Numbered from the stretch's first letter, positions 27,449-37,076 are shown. The stretch is DNA of 64,000 nucleotides from Spirochaetota bacterium (GCA_003246895.1 QKCL01000052.1:1-64000); one strand, 5' to 3'. Program-made: numbers and translations. Notes: a model not told the origin generated them from the sequence alone.

Positions 27449-27778
27449 TATATTTTGTACAATACAAGGAAGAGAAAAATATTATATGAACGATGAACAG
27501 GGATAAAAAAGCATATCATTAAAGGATTCTCCAATCCCAATCATTATGATTATTGACCCGATTAAAATGCACCAGGATATGAAATATAAATACAATATTC
27601 ATCCGTGCACATACGGCAAATACATGATTCATAAAGAATCTTTTATCTCCATGGATCCGACGTTTCTCAGCCCAGGTTCACAGCAGGACTTTACAATCCA
27701 AAAAGAAAATATTGGCAGATACATAATTATTGACATTATTTATCAATTAGTATTTGTTCCCAATTATTCTATTTTTAA

Positions 27779-29731
27779 ATGCAGGCAGAAAAATTGAATC
27801 CGGAAAATGAGAGAAGACAGATTGCTACGATTTTCAACAGGCTTTCGGACCTGGCTGAGAATTACTCAATTCATGCCGGCTCCAGAGACATTCTTGATTT
27901 CAAGGTGAGACTGATAAATCACTGGGAGGATCTCTACAACGACCTCAGGTCATTATACGGAGAAAGTGAGTGCTTTCAGGATAATCTCATTGATCTCATG
28001 GACCTCATGCTCCGGTCATGGAGCAAAAGGCCCGATGACCTTAAAATACACGACAAGTTGAGGGAGAAAAATCCAAAATGGCACCAGTCCCGGGACACCG
28101 TGGGCGGGGTACTTTATGTTGACCTCTTCAGCAGAAATCTCCGGGGGCTCCATGAACAGATAGATTACTTCAAGGAGATAGGCCTTACCTATCTTCATCT
28201 CATGCCTCTCTTTGCCGTACCACATGAGGAGAATGACGGAGGATACGCCGTAAGCAATTACAGGGCAGTGAACCCCGATCTGGGTTCATTTGATGAACTG
28301 TCTGAACTTGCAGTGCTTCTGAGACAGGAGGGAATAAGCCTTGTCCTCGATTTTGTATTCAACCACACTTCAAACGAACACAGATGGGCCATGGCTGCAA
28401 GAAACGGAGACCCGGAACATCAAAAATTTTACCACATATTCGACACACGGGAAATCCCGGACAGGTATGAAGAGACACTGAGGGAAATTTTTCCCACTGT
28501 AAGGAAGGGAAGTTTCACTTACTGCCAGGACTGCTCAAAATGGGTCTGGACGACCTTCAACAGCTACCAGTGGGACCTGAATTATTCCAATCAGAAAGTT
28601 TTCAACGCCATGACAGAAGAGATGCTTTATCTGGCAAATTCCGGAGTTGAAATATTAAGGCTTGATGCGGTTGCATTTATCTGGAAAAAGATGGGCACAA
28701 CATGTGAGAACCTCCCGGAAGCCCATACAATAATAAGGGCCTTCAATTCAATTGCAAGAATTGCAGCTCCGTCACTGCTCTTTAAATCCGAAGCTATTGT
28801 TCATCCAGATGATGTAATAAAGTACATAGGCACTGACCAGTGCCAGCTCTCATACAATCCAATGTATATGGCGCTGCTCTGGGAAGCAGCTGCGACAAGG
28901 AGCGTTTCGCTTTTACAGCATGCAATGTCAAAGAGGGTGACCATACCTGACGGATGTTCCTGGGTAAACTATCTGCGCTGCCACGATGATATCGGATGGA
29001 CATTTGATGACAACGATGCATGGGAAACCGGAATAAACCCCCATGACCACAGAAAATTTCTCAACAGCTTCTATACCGGAAGATTTGAGGGTACTTTCTC
29101 CAAGGGACTCCCCTTTCAGTTTAATCCTGAAACTGAGGATATGCGGGTTTCTGGAACACTGGCATCTCTTGCCGGGCTTGAACAGGCACTGGAACGCAAA
29201 GACCATCTCCTCATTGAAATGTCAGTTCTGAGAATCGCTATGCTCAGGAGCATCATAATAAGTTCAGCGGGAATCCCCCTTCTCTATCTGGGAGATGAAT
29301 GGGGCATGATGAATGACTATACATATCTCCACGACACCTCAAAGGCATCGGACAGCAGATGGGTTCACCGCTGCAGAAACAGATGGAGCAAAGGCGATTT
29401 CGAAAATTCCGATACAATTGAATGGCGGCTTTTCCACAATCTACAGAGGCTCATAAAACTCCGCAAAAAACTTCCCGCCATGAACAACGGGAAGATGACC
29501 ATTTTAAATTCAGGCAATGACCATGTCTATTCTTTCACAAGAAGCAACGGGTCACAGAAAATTCTTGTACTGGCAAATTTTACTGAAGCAGAACAGAGAA
29601 TCAATTTAAAACATATTCACGGCCTGGAACGGATCAGCGAAGCCCATGACCACACATCTGAAAATAATCCGGTCAATAGGGAGAATATTTTATTGACTCC
29701 ATACCAGTTCCTGTGGCTTGAAATAAAGTAG
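27779..29731 (+). CDS. Amylosucrase-type glycoside hydrolase family 13 enzyme
   Basis: This 650-residue (beta/alpha)8-barrel enzyme probably uses sucrose to extend alpha-1,4-glucan, releasing fructose. It has an N-terminal helical domain (1-90). The GH13 motifs are LVLDFVFNHTSNEH near 191-204, the nucleophile in EILRLDAVAFIWKKMGTTCENLP near 293-315, the acid/base Glu in LLFKSEAIVHPDDV near 337-350, and NYLRCHDDIGWTF near 396-408. These match amylosucrases closely rather than generic amylases. A start at ATG 27779 or TTG 27794 is possible, since neither has a clear ribosome site. Expression likely depends on the sigma-54 promoter 330 bp upstream. Confidence 0.87.
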   Translation: MQAEKLNPENERRQIATIFNRLSDLAENYSIHAGSRDILDFKVRLINHWEDLYNDLRSLYGESECFQDNLIDLMDLMLRSWSKRPDDLKIHDKLREKNPKWHQSRDTVGGVLYVDLFSRNLRGLHEQIDYFKEIGLTYLHLMPLFAVPHEENDGGYAVSNYRAVNPDLGSFDELSELAVLLRQEGISLVLDFVFNHTSNEHRWAMAARNGDPEHQKFYHIFDTREIPDRYEETLREIFPTVRKGSFTYCQDCSKWVWTTFNSYQWDLNYSNQKVFNAMTEEMLYLANSGVEILRLDAVAFIWKKMGTTCENLPEAHTIIRAFNSIARIAAPSLLFKSEAIVHPDDVIKYIGTDQCQLSYNPMYMALLWEAAATRSVSLLQHAMSKRVTIPDGCSWVNYLRCHDDIGWTFDDNDAWETGINPHDHRKFLNSFYTGRFEGTFSKGLPFQFNPETEDMRVSGTLASLAGLEQALERKDHLLIEMSVLRIAMLRSIIISSAGIPLLYLGDEWGMMNDYTYLHDTSKASDSRWVHRCRNRWSKGDFENSDTIEWRLFHNLQRLIKLRKKLPAMNNGKMTILNSGNDHVYSFTRSNGSQKILVLANFTEAEQRINLKHIHGLERISEAHDHTSENNPVNRENILLTPYQFLWLEIK

Positions 29732-29789
29732 TGTCCGCTGTACACTGAAATATATTTGCAGTAACCTAATGAATTCAGGAGCTTGAAGA

Positions 29790-30836
29790 TTGACAATAAA
29801 CATATTATCACCTGCAGAATTTCTCTATAAATCTCCAGAACTTGTAATATTCGACACAAGGTCTCCCGGTGAATTTTCAAAGGGACACATCCCGGGAGCT
29901 GTTAACCTGCCGCTATTCAATGACGATGAAAGGGCCGAAATCGGCACCCTCTACAAAGAGAAAGGCAGAGAAGCTGCTGTTCTCAGGGGACTTGAAATAA
30001 CCGGGCCGAAACTTGCCGGTTTTGTCAGATCTGTAAAATCCTTCACTGAAAAAAAACAGATTCTCATGCATTGCTGGAGAGGGGGAATGCGGAGCAGTTC
30101 CATGGCCTGGCTCCTTGAAACTGCGGGCTTCCATGTATTCCTGCTGGAAGGCGGATACAAATCATACCGCAAATACATAAGGGAGCAGTTCTCGATAAAG
30201 GCAGAGAAACTCGTCGTCCTTGGAGGAATGACAGGCACTGGAAAGACAGATATACTTGCTGAACTGAAGAAATCAGGAGAACAGGTCATTGACCTTGAAA
30301 TGATTGCAAATCACAAGGGCTCTGCATTCGGGACAATCGGAATGAATGAGCAGCCCTCCAATGAACAGTTTGAAAATGACCTCTACCGTGACTGGTCGAA
30401 GCTGGACCTCGGCAGACAGATATGGCTTGAAGACGAAAGCAAAAAAATCGGAAAGGTGGAAATAAACGATCCCCTTTTCCTACAGATGAGGGAGGCTAAA
30501 CTTGTAAAGATCTCCCTTCCCAGAGAGATGAGAATACAACGCCTCATAAATGACTACTGCAGAGTATCCCCCGAAGAGCTCATAATGCCTGTAAAAAAGA
30601 TAAGCAGAAAACTCGGAGGCCTGCGGGAAATGGAAATAATAGATCATATCAGCAACGGAGAATTCCATGACGCCATATCAAAGGTACTGGATTACTATGA
30701 CAGGGGATACGGATACGGCAACTCAAAAAGGGACCAGAACAGGGTATTTGACATTGAACTGACAGAAAACTCTCCTTTAAAAGCAGCGCTTATTCTCAAA
30801 GAGTTCACAGAGACCAGCGGATTTACTGAAGCCTGA
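29790..30836 (+). CDS. mnmH: tRNA 2-selenouridine synthase
   Basis: This 348-residue enzyme replaces sulfur by selenium in 2-thiouridine at wobble position 34 of tRNAs, using selenophosphate and a geranylated intermediate. The N-terminal rhodanese domain carries the catalytic Cys95 in LMHCWRGGMRSSS. The C-terminal half has a P-loop GGMTGTGKTD near 145-154. Translation starts at TTG (29790) after AGGAG. It converges on aroK, and the two stop regions overlap by 14 bases. Selenophosphate synthetase is not in this window, so its presence elsewhere is implied. Together with the MnmC-like domain at 54422-56407 it points to fully modified wobble uridines. Confidence 0.92.
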   Translation: MTINILSPAEFLYKSPELVIFDTRSPGEFSKGHIPGAVNLPLFNDDERAEIGTLYKEKGREAAVLRGLEITGPKLAGFVRSVKSFTEKKQILMHCWRGGMRSSSMAWLLETAGFHVFLLEGGYKSYRKYIREQFSIKAEKLVVLGGMTGTGKTDILAELKKSGEQVIDLEMIANHKGSAFGTIGMNEQPSNEQFENDLYRDWSKLDLGRQIWLEDESKKIGKVEINDPLFLQMREAKLVKISLPREMRIQRLINDYCRVSPEELIMPVKKISRKLGGLREMEIIDHISNGEFHDAISKVLDYYDRGYGYGNSKRDQNRVFDIELTENSPLKAALILKEFTETSGFTEA

Positions 30837-31332
30837 TATTCTTGATTATCACATCCACTATCTGCTCAACTGAAAGCGAATCTGTTCTCAACTGAAAGTC
30901 ACAGTATTTATCATATAACGGAGTTCTTCTTTCAAGAACTTCCCGGACCTCTGCGGTGAATGACTTCTCTCCTGTCAGAGAGGGCCTCTGTGTATCTGAA
31001 GAAATTCTCTCCACTATTGTATCTACTTCAGCCCTGAGCCATATGACAAAAGCATTGTTTCTGAGAAAATTCATGTTCTCTTCACGCTCTATCACCCCTC
31101 CCCCTGTATCTATCAAAAGATTATCCCGGCAGGAGAGACTCCCGGCAACAGATGATTCAATGTCCCTGAAATAAGTCCAGCCGTGCTTCTCAACTATTTC
31201 CGGTATTGACATTTTACTCTGCTTAACAATCTCCTCATCCATGGAAACATAATCCATGTGAAGCATCTCAGCAAGAACGTTACCCACCATGCTCTTGCCT
31301 GTACCGCGGTATCCGATAAGTACTATGTTCAT
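30823..31332 (-). CDS. aroK: Shikimate kinase
   Basis: This 169-residue P-loop kinase phosphorylates shikimate at the 3-OH in chorismate synthesis. Walker A is GYRGTGKS (residues 7-14), the substrate/metal region is DYVSMDEEIVKQS near 27-39, GWTYFRDIES carries the shikimate-binding Arg, and DTGGGV near 75-80 is the glycine-rich loop. RPSLTGE and ERRTPLYDKYCD are the lid and adenine-binding segments. Its ATG overlaps the aroE stop by four bases (ATGA), so the two shikimate genes form an operon. Confidence 0.94.
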   Translation of the reverse strand: MNIVLIGYRGTGKSMVGNVLAEMLHMDYVSMDEEIVKQSKMSIPEIVEKHGWTYFRDIESSVAGSLSCRDNLLIDTGGGVIEREENMNFLRNNAFVIWLRAEVDTIVERISSDTQRPSLTGEKSFTAEVREVLERRTPLYDKYCDFQLRTDSLSVEQIVDVIIKNIRLQ

Positions 31333-32198
31333 TTAACAAGATTCTCCATTACAACTTTTCTCATTACCTCAACGGGAGCGTCAATCCCTGTAAATGCTTT
31401 GAACTGAAGAACAGCCTGATTGATAAACATATCCGCCCCTGAAATAATATTCAGTCCGTTTTTCTGCGCATCCTTCAAAAGCCTGGTCATGAGGGGATTG
31501 TAGACTATATCAAAAACTGTCTGCCCCTTCCTGAGTAGACCCCCGGGTACAGGTGTATTTTCAATATTGGGATGCATGCCCACCGGCGTGCAATTAATCA
31601 CCAGGTCCGCGTCCTCCATGCTCTGTGCAAGACCTGTACTGTTCATGTGTCTGCCCTGTGGCACAAATGAACAGTGTCTTGCAATATCATTTGCAAGATT
31701 TTTCGCTGTAATTTCATTGAGGTCAAGGAGTGTAAGAGTCCCCGGAAAATAATTCGATGCAATGGTAAAGGCAATGGCCCGCGCCGCTCCTCCAGCACCA
31801 AGCATGAGAATATTTTTTCCCTTCATGTCAAAACCCGCATCAGTCACTGCCCTGCATGCCCCGGGGCCGTCTGTACCGAATCCTTTAAGAATTCCGCCCT
31901 CTTTTATTACGGTATTTATGGACCCTATGGAACTGTCAACCGGGTCCACTTCATCAACATATTTCATTGCATCAATCTTGTGCGGAATGGTTATGCTCAA
32001 ACCGGTAAAATTGCCCAGTGCCTTCATTCCCTGCAGAGCCCCCTTCAGGTCTTCCACTCTGCAGGCCAGGTAAACATAGTCAAGGCCCAGTTCCCTGAAC
32101 GCGGCGTTATGTATTGCAGGCGACAGACTGTGCTCTATGGGGTCACCGATTACTGCGCAGAAACGCGTGTTTGTTGAAAAAGATAATCCTATATTCAT
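31329..32198 (-). CDS. aroE: Shikimate dehydrogenase
   Basis: This 289-residue NADP-dependent enzyme reduces 3-dehydroshikimate to shikimate. The substrate domain has GDPIEHSLSPAIHNAAF near 18-34 and the catalytic lysine in SITIPHKIDAMKYVDE near 68-83. The cofactor domain has GAGGAARAIAF near 132-142 and NCTPVGMHP near 203-211. A TSGAD-like end motif is present as ISGADMFINQAVLQF. It precedes aroK with a four-base overlap. No ribosome site stronger than an AGAGGTT stretch is seen upstream of the ATG. Confidence 0.95.
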   Translation of the reverse strand: MNIGLSFSTNTRFCAVIGDPIEHSLSPAIHNAAFRELGLDYVYLACRVEDLKGALQGMKALGNFTGLSITIPHKIDAMKYVDEVDPVDSSIGSINTVIKEGGILKGFGTDGPGACRAVTDAGFDMKGKNILMLGAGGAARAIAFTIASNYFPGTLTLLDLNEITAKNLANDIARHCSFVPQGRHMNSTGLAQSMEDADLVINCTPVGMHPNIENTPVPGGLLRKGQTVFDIVYNPLMTRLLKDAQKNGLNIISGADMFINQAVLQFKAFTGIDAPVEVMRKVVMENLVK

Positions 32199-32307
32199 GA
32201 CATAACCTCTGATTATTTATTCAAGATATATTCCCAGCTGAAAAAGGCTGTCAAGCAAGCTATACCGCAAATATTAAATATTTAATCATTTATTATGGCC
32301 AATTGTC

Positions 32308-32337
32308 TTGACTTAAATAATGCAATGACGCTAAATA
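32308..32337 (+). promoter_or_regulatory. Candidate promoter for the diguanylate cyclase
   Basis: TTGACT (32308-32313) and TAAATA (32332-32337) are 18 bp apart, with the start codon 24 bases later. An A+T palindrome (AAATATT/AATATTT, around 32270-32285) lies upstream. Confidence 0.35.
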
Positions 32338-32360
32338 ATTAAAAAAGATCAGAGAAATCA

Positions 32361-33827
32361 ATGCAGTTATCCAGGCTACCATCAATTCGTGCAAAAATGA
32401 CAGCGGCTCTCATTCTAATTCTTGTGCCCTACTTTATATATATTTCATACATAAACTACTCCGATTCAAAAAAAATCATCACAGATGAAATAACCGGAAG
32501 CATACTCCCCCTTGCAAGCGACAACATCTACTCAGACGTGCAGGCGGACCTCATAAGGCCCATATTTGTCTCCTCACTCATGGCGAACGATACCTTTTTA
32601 AAGGACTGGGTTCTGGGGGGAGAAAAAAACGTCGGCGAAATAAGAAAATACCTCAATACAATAAAAAACAAGTACGGATTTTTCTCATCATTCTTTGTCT
32701 CAAACATAACAAAAAAATATTACTACTACAGCGGTGTTCTGAAAACAGTTTCCAGAAAAGATTCCCATGATATCTGGTTCTACAGGTTTCTGGAAAAAAA
32801 TGTTCCCTATGTCATAGATATAGACACAGACCAGGCAGCAGACAACACCCTTACAATTTTTCTGAACCACAGGCTAAGTGACTACAGAGACAGGACAATA
32901 GGTGTAACAGGTGTGGGTCTCAAAATGGAGGCCATAACAGAGAAGCTTCTTGACTACAGGGAGAAATACGGCTGCGAGGTCTACTTCATAGACAGCCATG
33001 GAGTCATACAGGCCCATTCCGATGTAAAGATGATTCTTAAATCAAACATAAAGATCACGCCCGGCATTGAAACTGTTGCAGACAGGATTCTTGAAAGAAA
33101 TACAAAACAGGAGCTCTTCAGGTTCACCAGAAACGGAAGCGACGTTCACATAATTTCAAGATACATACAGGAATTCGGATGGCATCTCATTGTTGAAATT
33201 GATGAAGGGGCAAGACTTTCCGGACTCAAAAAGAAAACCGCTTTCAACCTTGTAATGAGCATGGTCATATCGTTCATTGTTATTTTAATTGCAATACTGA
33301 CCGTAAACTATTTTCAGAAGAAGATGGCAGTAATAGCCACAACAGATGAACTAACAGGAACATTCAACAGGCGTGAACTTGACAGAAAATTCGGCATCTG
33401 CAGATACCGGCTTCAAAGGTCAGGAACCGACTTTTCCCTCATCATAATTGACATAGACCTGTTCAAGACAATAAATGACAAACGAGGCCACGCTGCAGGG
33501 GACTCTGTCCTGAAAAAAGTATCTTTAATTGCCAGAAGTCACATAAGGGAAACAGATACACTGTTCCGGTACGGAGGAGATGAATTCATTATTCTCTTTG
33601 AAGGAGACTCAGCCGCAGCCGCAGATGCGGCGAAACGCATAGGCAGTGAGATATCGTCATCCGATATATTAAATGACACACCGGGCTCCGCCTTTGACAG
33701 AATAACAGTCAGCTGCGGAGTATCTCAGTACTGCAGCGGTGAATCCATAGATGATCTTTTAGAAAAGGCCGACAGGGCCCTATACAGAGCAAAGGATAAC
33801 GGCAGGGACCGCACTGAAACTGTCTGA
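32361..33827 (+). CDS. Membrane diguanylate cyclase with periplasmic sensor domain
   Basis: The 488-residue protein has a membrane helix near 13-30, a long extracytoplasmic region (about 35-285) of dCACHE/PDC type, a second helix near 293-315, and a GGDEF domain to the end. The active loop is RYGGDEF, and RETD lies five residues before it, forming an inhibitory I-site for c-di-GMP feedback. LIIIDIDLFKTIND supplies the metal-binding Asp. It should synthesise cyclic di-GMP from GTP in response to an external small molecule. The amidohydrolase gene follows 20 bases later. Confidence 0.92.
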   Translation: MQLSRLPSIRAKMTAALILILVPYFIYISYINYSDSKKIITDEITGSILPLASDNIYSDVQADLIRPIFVSSLMANDTFLKDWVLGGEKNVGEIRKYLNTIKNKYGFFSSFFVSNITKKYYYYSGVLKTVSRKDSHDIWFYRFLEKNVPYVIDIDTDQAADNTLTIFLNHRLSDYRDRTIGVTGVGLKMEAITEKLLDYREKYGCEVYFIDSHGVIQAHSDVKMILKSNIKITPGIETVADRILERNTKQELFRFTRNGSDVHIISRYIQEFGWHLIVEIDEGARLSGLKKKTAFNLVMSMVISFIVILIAILTVNYFQKKMAVIATTDELTGTFNRRELDRKFGICRYRLQRSGTDFSLIIIDIDLFKTINDKRGHAAGDSVLKKVSLIARSHIRETDTLFRYGGDEFIILFEGDSAAAADAAKRIGSEISSSDILNDTPGSAFDRITVSCGVSQYCSGESIDDLLEKADRALYRAKDNGRDRTETV

Positions 33828-33847
33828 AAACTCCGGGGGAGGTTCAA

Positions 33848-34984
33848 ATGATACTTATAAAAAACATAACAGTGGAAACTGCAGTTTCTGAAAAATTTAC
33901 CGGACATGTACTGGTACGTGACGGAAAAATAGCGAAGGTTTCCGCAGCGCCAATAGAAGGAGGAAACGCCTCTGTCATAGACGGCACAGGAAAAACACTC
34001 ACTCCGGGTTTTATCGATATACACACGCATCAGGGCCTTCTGCAGGGGGAGATCGGGCCTGACGGCTTTGACCTCAACGAGAAGAGCGACCCCGTCACTC
34101 CCCATCTCAGGGCAATTGACGGGTTCTACCCCTTTGACAGCGGGCTCATGGAAGCCCCGTCTGGCGGTGTAACCGCAATAAACACCTGTCCCGGGAGCAT
34201 GAACGTATTTCCCGGCATGCCTGCCCTTGTGAAGACATACGGAACTGTGGCGGATGAAATGGCTGTTCTTCCCGTTTCATGCCTCAAAATTTCTCTGGGT
34301 GACAACCCAAAAAACATGTACGGCAAAAAAGGCAAGGCCCCTTCAACCAGAATGACAACAGCGGCCATTCTCAGAGAATGGTTTACAAAGGCTTCACTTT
34401 ACAGCAGCAATATGAAGGAGACGGACAGGCCAACTGACCTGAAACTCCATGCAATCGCCAGGGCCCTGAATGGAGAGCTCACGGTCCATGCACACTGCCA
34501 CCGGGCCGATGACATTGCCACAGCAGTAAGAATCGGAGAGGAATTCGGACTGAAACTGCTCATAGTGCATGCAACAGAGGGTCACCTCATAAAGGACTTT
34601 CTCGTCAGAAAAAACCTGCCCCTTGCCGTGGGCCCGTCTTTTGTATACAGAAACAAACCCGAACTGAAGGAGATGTCATTCAGAACACCGGGAATTCTCA
34701 GCAGTGCCGGACTGAAGGTATGCCTCATCTCCGACACATACCCTTCACTCAGATATTTTCAGTCCATTCTCTGCACTGCCGTAAAGGAGGGGATGGACCC
34801 GGGCGAAGCCCTTAAGGCGGTGACAGCATACCCTGCAGAAATAATGGGGGTTCAGAACCGCATGGGTTCAGTGGCAGAAGGGTACGATGCGGATCTTCTC
34901 ATCTGGAGCGGAGACCCCAGAGACTACAGCTCAAATCTTGAAATGACTATCATAAACGGTAATATTGTATATACCGGAAAATAA
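33848..34984 (+). CDS. Amidohydrolase-superfamily enzyme
   Basis: The 378-residue metal-dependent hydrolase has the composite N/C-terminal beta sandwich and TIM-barrel of imidazolonepropionase/dihydroorotase-like enzymes. Metal ligands are in FIDIHTHQG near 55-63, HAHCHRADD near 213-221, IVHATEGH near 238-245, and the terminal Asp region CLISDTYPSLRY near 292-303. The C-terminal strand NRMGSVAEGYDADLLIW is also typical. The substrate is unknown; imidazolones, hydantoins or N-acyl amines are candidates. GGGGGAGG precedes the ATG. It is likely in an operon with the ferredoxin-nitroreductase downstream. Confidence 0.85.
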   Translation: MILIKNITVETAVSEKFTGHVLVRDGKIAKVSAAPIEGGNASVIDGTGKTLTPGFIDIHTHQGLLQGEIGPDGFDLNEKSDPVTPHLRAIDGFYPFDSGLMEAPSGGVTAINTCPGSMNVFPGMPALVKTYGTVADEMAVLPVSCLKISLGDNPKNMYGKKGKAPSTRMTTAAILREWFTKASLYSSNMKETDRPTDLKLHAIARALNGELTVHAHCHRADDIATAVRIGEEFGLKLLIVHATEGHLIKDFLVRKNLPLAVGPSFVYRNKPELKEMSFRTPGILSSAGLKVCLISDTYPSLRYFQSILCTAVKEGMDPGEALKAVTAYPAEIMGVQNRMGSVAEGYDADLLIWSGDPRDYSSNLEMTIINGNIVYTGK

Positions 34985-35004
34985 ATACATAACAGGAAAG
35001 AAAC

Positions 35005-35859
35005 ATGACAAAAGAATATTCAGTAAAGAAAAAGATATGCATAGCATGCGGGAAATGCGCCCAGGACTGCCCTGCAAATGCAATCGGACCCGATGAAGAC
35101 GGGAAATATATTATTAACCAGAAGAGGTGTATCGGATGCGGCCACTGCGGCGCAGTGTGCCCTTCAAATGCAGTGAAGTTTGACGGAAAGGATCTGCCTG
35201 AGTGGAAGGACCCGAAAATTTCACCTGAAAAGCTGCTTCAGTTCATAGCCGGGAAGAGATCCATGAGAAGCTACCTTGACAAAAAGATTCCGGCAGAGGC
35301 CATGAAAAATATACTCTATGCAGGTTCCATGACCGCTACTGCCACAAACAGCCAGGACTGGGAGGCCATTGTATACACAGGAAAGGATAAGGACCATCTC
35401 GTCAGGACAGCTTCAAAATCCATGTGCGCCAGACTGAAAAGAATAAATACTCCCATTGGCAGGCAGCTTGCAAAAATTGCAGGCTTCGGAAAATATGCGA
35501 ACAGGGATTTCCTCCAGAAGGCTCTCAATTCCTATTCAAGGGGTATTGACGGGGAAAAGGACCCCTTTTTCTTTGATGCACCATGCGTTGTGGTTGTGAC
35601 ATCTCCTGCAAGAAAAAAAAATATGGCCAGGACAAACGGAGTAATGGCGGCCACACACATGATGCTCTATGCCAACTCCCTGGACATAGGCTCGTGCTTC
35701 ATAGGTTTTCTGGAAGTTGCAATTTCAAAAAACAAACAGGCAAAGCGCGAGGTGGGCATTACAGATGACCGGACAATCGCGGCTGTCTTCACGCTCGGAT
35801 ACAGCAACCGGAAATACCTGAGGCTCCCGGTGAGAAAAGAAATACTGGCAAAAAAATAA
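35005..35859 (+). CDS. Nitroreductase with N-terminal 2x[4Fe-4S] ferredoxin domain
   Basis: The 284-residue protein joins a bacterial ferredoxin (CIACGKCAQDCP near 12-23 and CIGCGHCGAVCP near 46-57) to a flavin nitroreductase domain (about 80-284). RSMRSYLDKKIPAEAMKNIL is the FMN-binding opening. The ferredoxin half probably delivers electrons to FMN, replacing NAD(P)H. The second half includes HMMLYANSLDIGSCFIGFL and TLGYSNRKYLRLPVRK. Its TAA is followed at once by the HIT gene, so they are cotranscribed. The physiological substrate is unknown. Confidence 0.9.
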   Translation: MTKEYSVKKKICIACGKCAQDCPANAIGPDEDGKYIINQKRCIGCGHCGAVCPSNAVKFDGKDLPEWKDPKISPEKLLQFIAGKRSMRSYLDKKIPAEAMKNILYAGSMTATATNSQDWEAIVYTGKDKDHLVRTASKSMCARLKRINTPIGRQLAKIAGFGKYANRDFLQKALNSYSRGIDGEKDPFFFDAPCVVVVTSPARKKNMARTNGVMAATHMMLYANSLDIGSCFIGFLEVAISKNKQAKREVGITDDRTIAAVFTLGYSNRKYLRLPVRKEILAKK

Positions 35860-36237
35860 ATGAAAGACTGCCCCTTCTGCAATATTCCGGAAAGGGATAT
35901 AATTCATGAGAACGGTCTGGCCCTCTGTTTTTTGGACAGATATCCTGTCACAGAGGGGCACAGTCTCATAATACCGAAAAGGCATGTTTCCGGGCACTTT
36001 CAGGCAACACCGAATGAAGTCTCCGCGATAATGGAACTTGCAGAATTACGAAAAAGATCTCTTCTTGAAGAATTCTCCGATATTACAGGTTTCAATATCG
36101 GCACAAACTGCGGAAGGTCTGCTGGGCAGACAGTTTTTCACCTTCACTGGCATCTCATACCCAGGAGAGACGGGGACATCGAAGACCCCAGAGGCGGCGT
36201 GAGGGGGGTGATTCCTGTGAAAAGGATCTACCCCTGA
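35860..36237 (+). CDS. HIT-family nucleotide hydrolase
   Basis: This 125-residue histidine triad protein starts directly after the nitroreductase stop. CPFCNIPERD at 4-13 resembles the zinc-binding start of bacterial HIT proteins, and HLHWHLIPRR near 99-108 is the HxHxH catalytic triad, with the middle His as nucleophile. Members hydrolyse nucleoside phosphoramidates or dinucleoside polyphosphates. The 3' end overlaps the converging lgt gene by ten bases. Length is on the short side but complete. Confidence 0.9.
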   Translation: MKDCPFCNIPERDIIHENGLALCFLDRYPVTEGHSLIIPKRHVSGHFQATPNEVSAIMELAELRKRSLLEEFSDITGFNIGTNCGRSAGQTVFHLHWHLIPRRDGDIEDPRGGVRGVIPVKRIYP

Positions 36238-37076
36238 ACCTTTCTCCTGCCATAATATCTTCTCACAAGGAACAGGCACACTGCAAAGAGCATCATTGAG
36301 AAGCAGAGAAACTGGCCCCTTGAAAAACCGAGAGAACTAAGTCCTATGTGGGCATCGGGCTCCCTGAAAAACTCGATAAAAAACCTGAAGAACCCGTAAC
36401 CGAAAATATAAATTGAAACTACATGGTCCCGGAATACCTCTTTCTTCCTCAGAACCAATATGATAATAAAAAGCACAATTCCCTCAAAGAATCCTTCATA
36501 GAGCTGGGAAGGATGGCGCAGTTTTCCGGAGGCATCACCCTGAAAGAACATTCCTATGGGAGAATCCGTAGCCCTGCCGTAGAGTTCACCGTTGAGAAAA
36601 TTTCCAAGACGCCCCCATGTATATGCAAGAGGCGCCGCAGAAAACCCGAGGTTTATTACAGGCCAGAATGGGAGTTTATGCCTTTTTAGGAAAATCACTG
36701 CCGAAGTGAATGCACCAATGAGTCCGCCGTGATAGGACATTCCGGAAATTCCTTTTATTTTAAAACCGTTTTCAAAACTCACCGGCGAGAATATTTCAAC
36801 AGGATGCTGTGAATAATAGGAAAAATCGTAGAAAAAAACATAACCAAGCCTTGCGCCGAGAATAACTCCTGCCATGACCCATACAAGAAGCCCTTCGAGG
36901 TTCTCCCTTGTGAGGCCCATTTTGTCGTCTTTGTTGAACTTTCTGATCAGAAGATACCCGGTTGCGAAGGCAAAAATATACATGAGGCTGTAATACCTGA
37001 TACTGAAAAATCCAAAATCAACTAGTACTCCGTCAAAAGAGAGCGGAAGGGTGTTCCACCATGTGTATTTATCCAT
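36228..37076 (-). CDS. lgt: Prolipoprotein diacylglyceryl transferase
   Basis: The 282-residue inner-membrane enzyme transfers diacylglycerol from phosphatidylglycerol to the lipobox cysteine of prolipoproteins. It has about seven membrane helices. Signature elements are GISYHGGL-like ISGMSYHGGLIGA, the RLGNFLNGELYGR motif near 150-162, and RHPSQLYEGFFEG near 185-197. ATG 37076 is preferred to an upstream in-frame TTG because GAGG lies just before it. Several predicted lipoproteins in this window would depend on this enzyme. Confidence 0.94.
   Translation of the reverse strand: MDKYTWWNTLPLSFDGVLVDFGFFSIRYYSLMYIFAFATGYLLIRKFNKDDKMGLTRENLEGLLVWVMAGVILGARLGYVFFYDFSYYSQHPVEIFSPVSFENGFKIKGISGMSYHGGLIGAFTSAVIFLKRHKLPFWPVINLGFSAAPLAYTWGRLGNFLNGELYGRATDSPIGMFFQGDASGKLRHPSQLYEGFFEGIVLFIIILVLRKKEVFRDHVVSIYIFGYGFFRFFIEFFREPDAHIGLSSLGFSRGQFLCFSMMLFAVCLFLVRRYYGRRKVQG

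Larger units (their letters stand above)
27114..27545. other. Regulatory intergenic region with composite sigma-54 element
   Basis: This 432-bp gap holds the composite element annotated separately (27321-27446). The leader after the predicted transcription start (near 27458) contains AAGGAAGAGA and a minimal open frame MNDEQG (27486-27506). An 83-codon frame (27546-27797) then runs into the amylosucrase start, its TGA overlapping an in-frame TTG (TTGA). No protein family is recognised in that frame and it may only be a leader. Confidence 0.5.
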
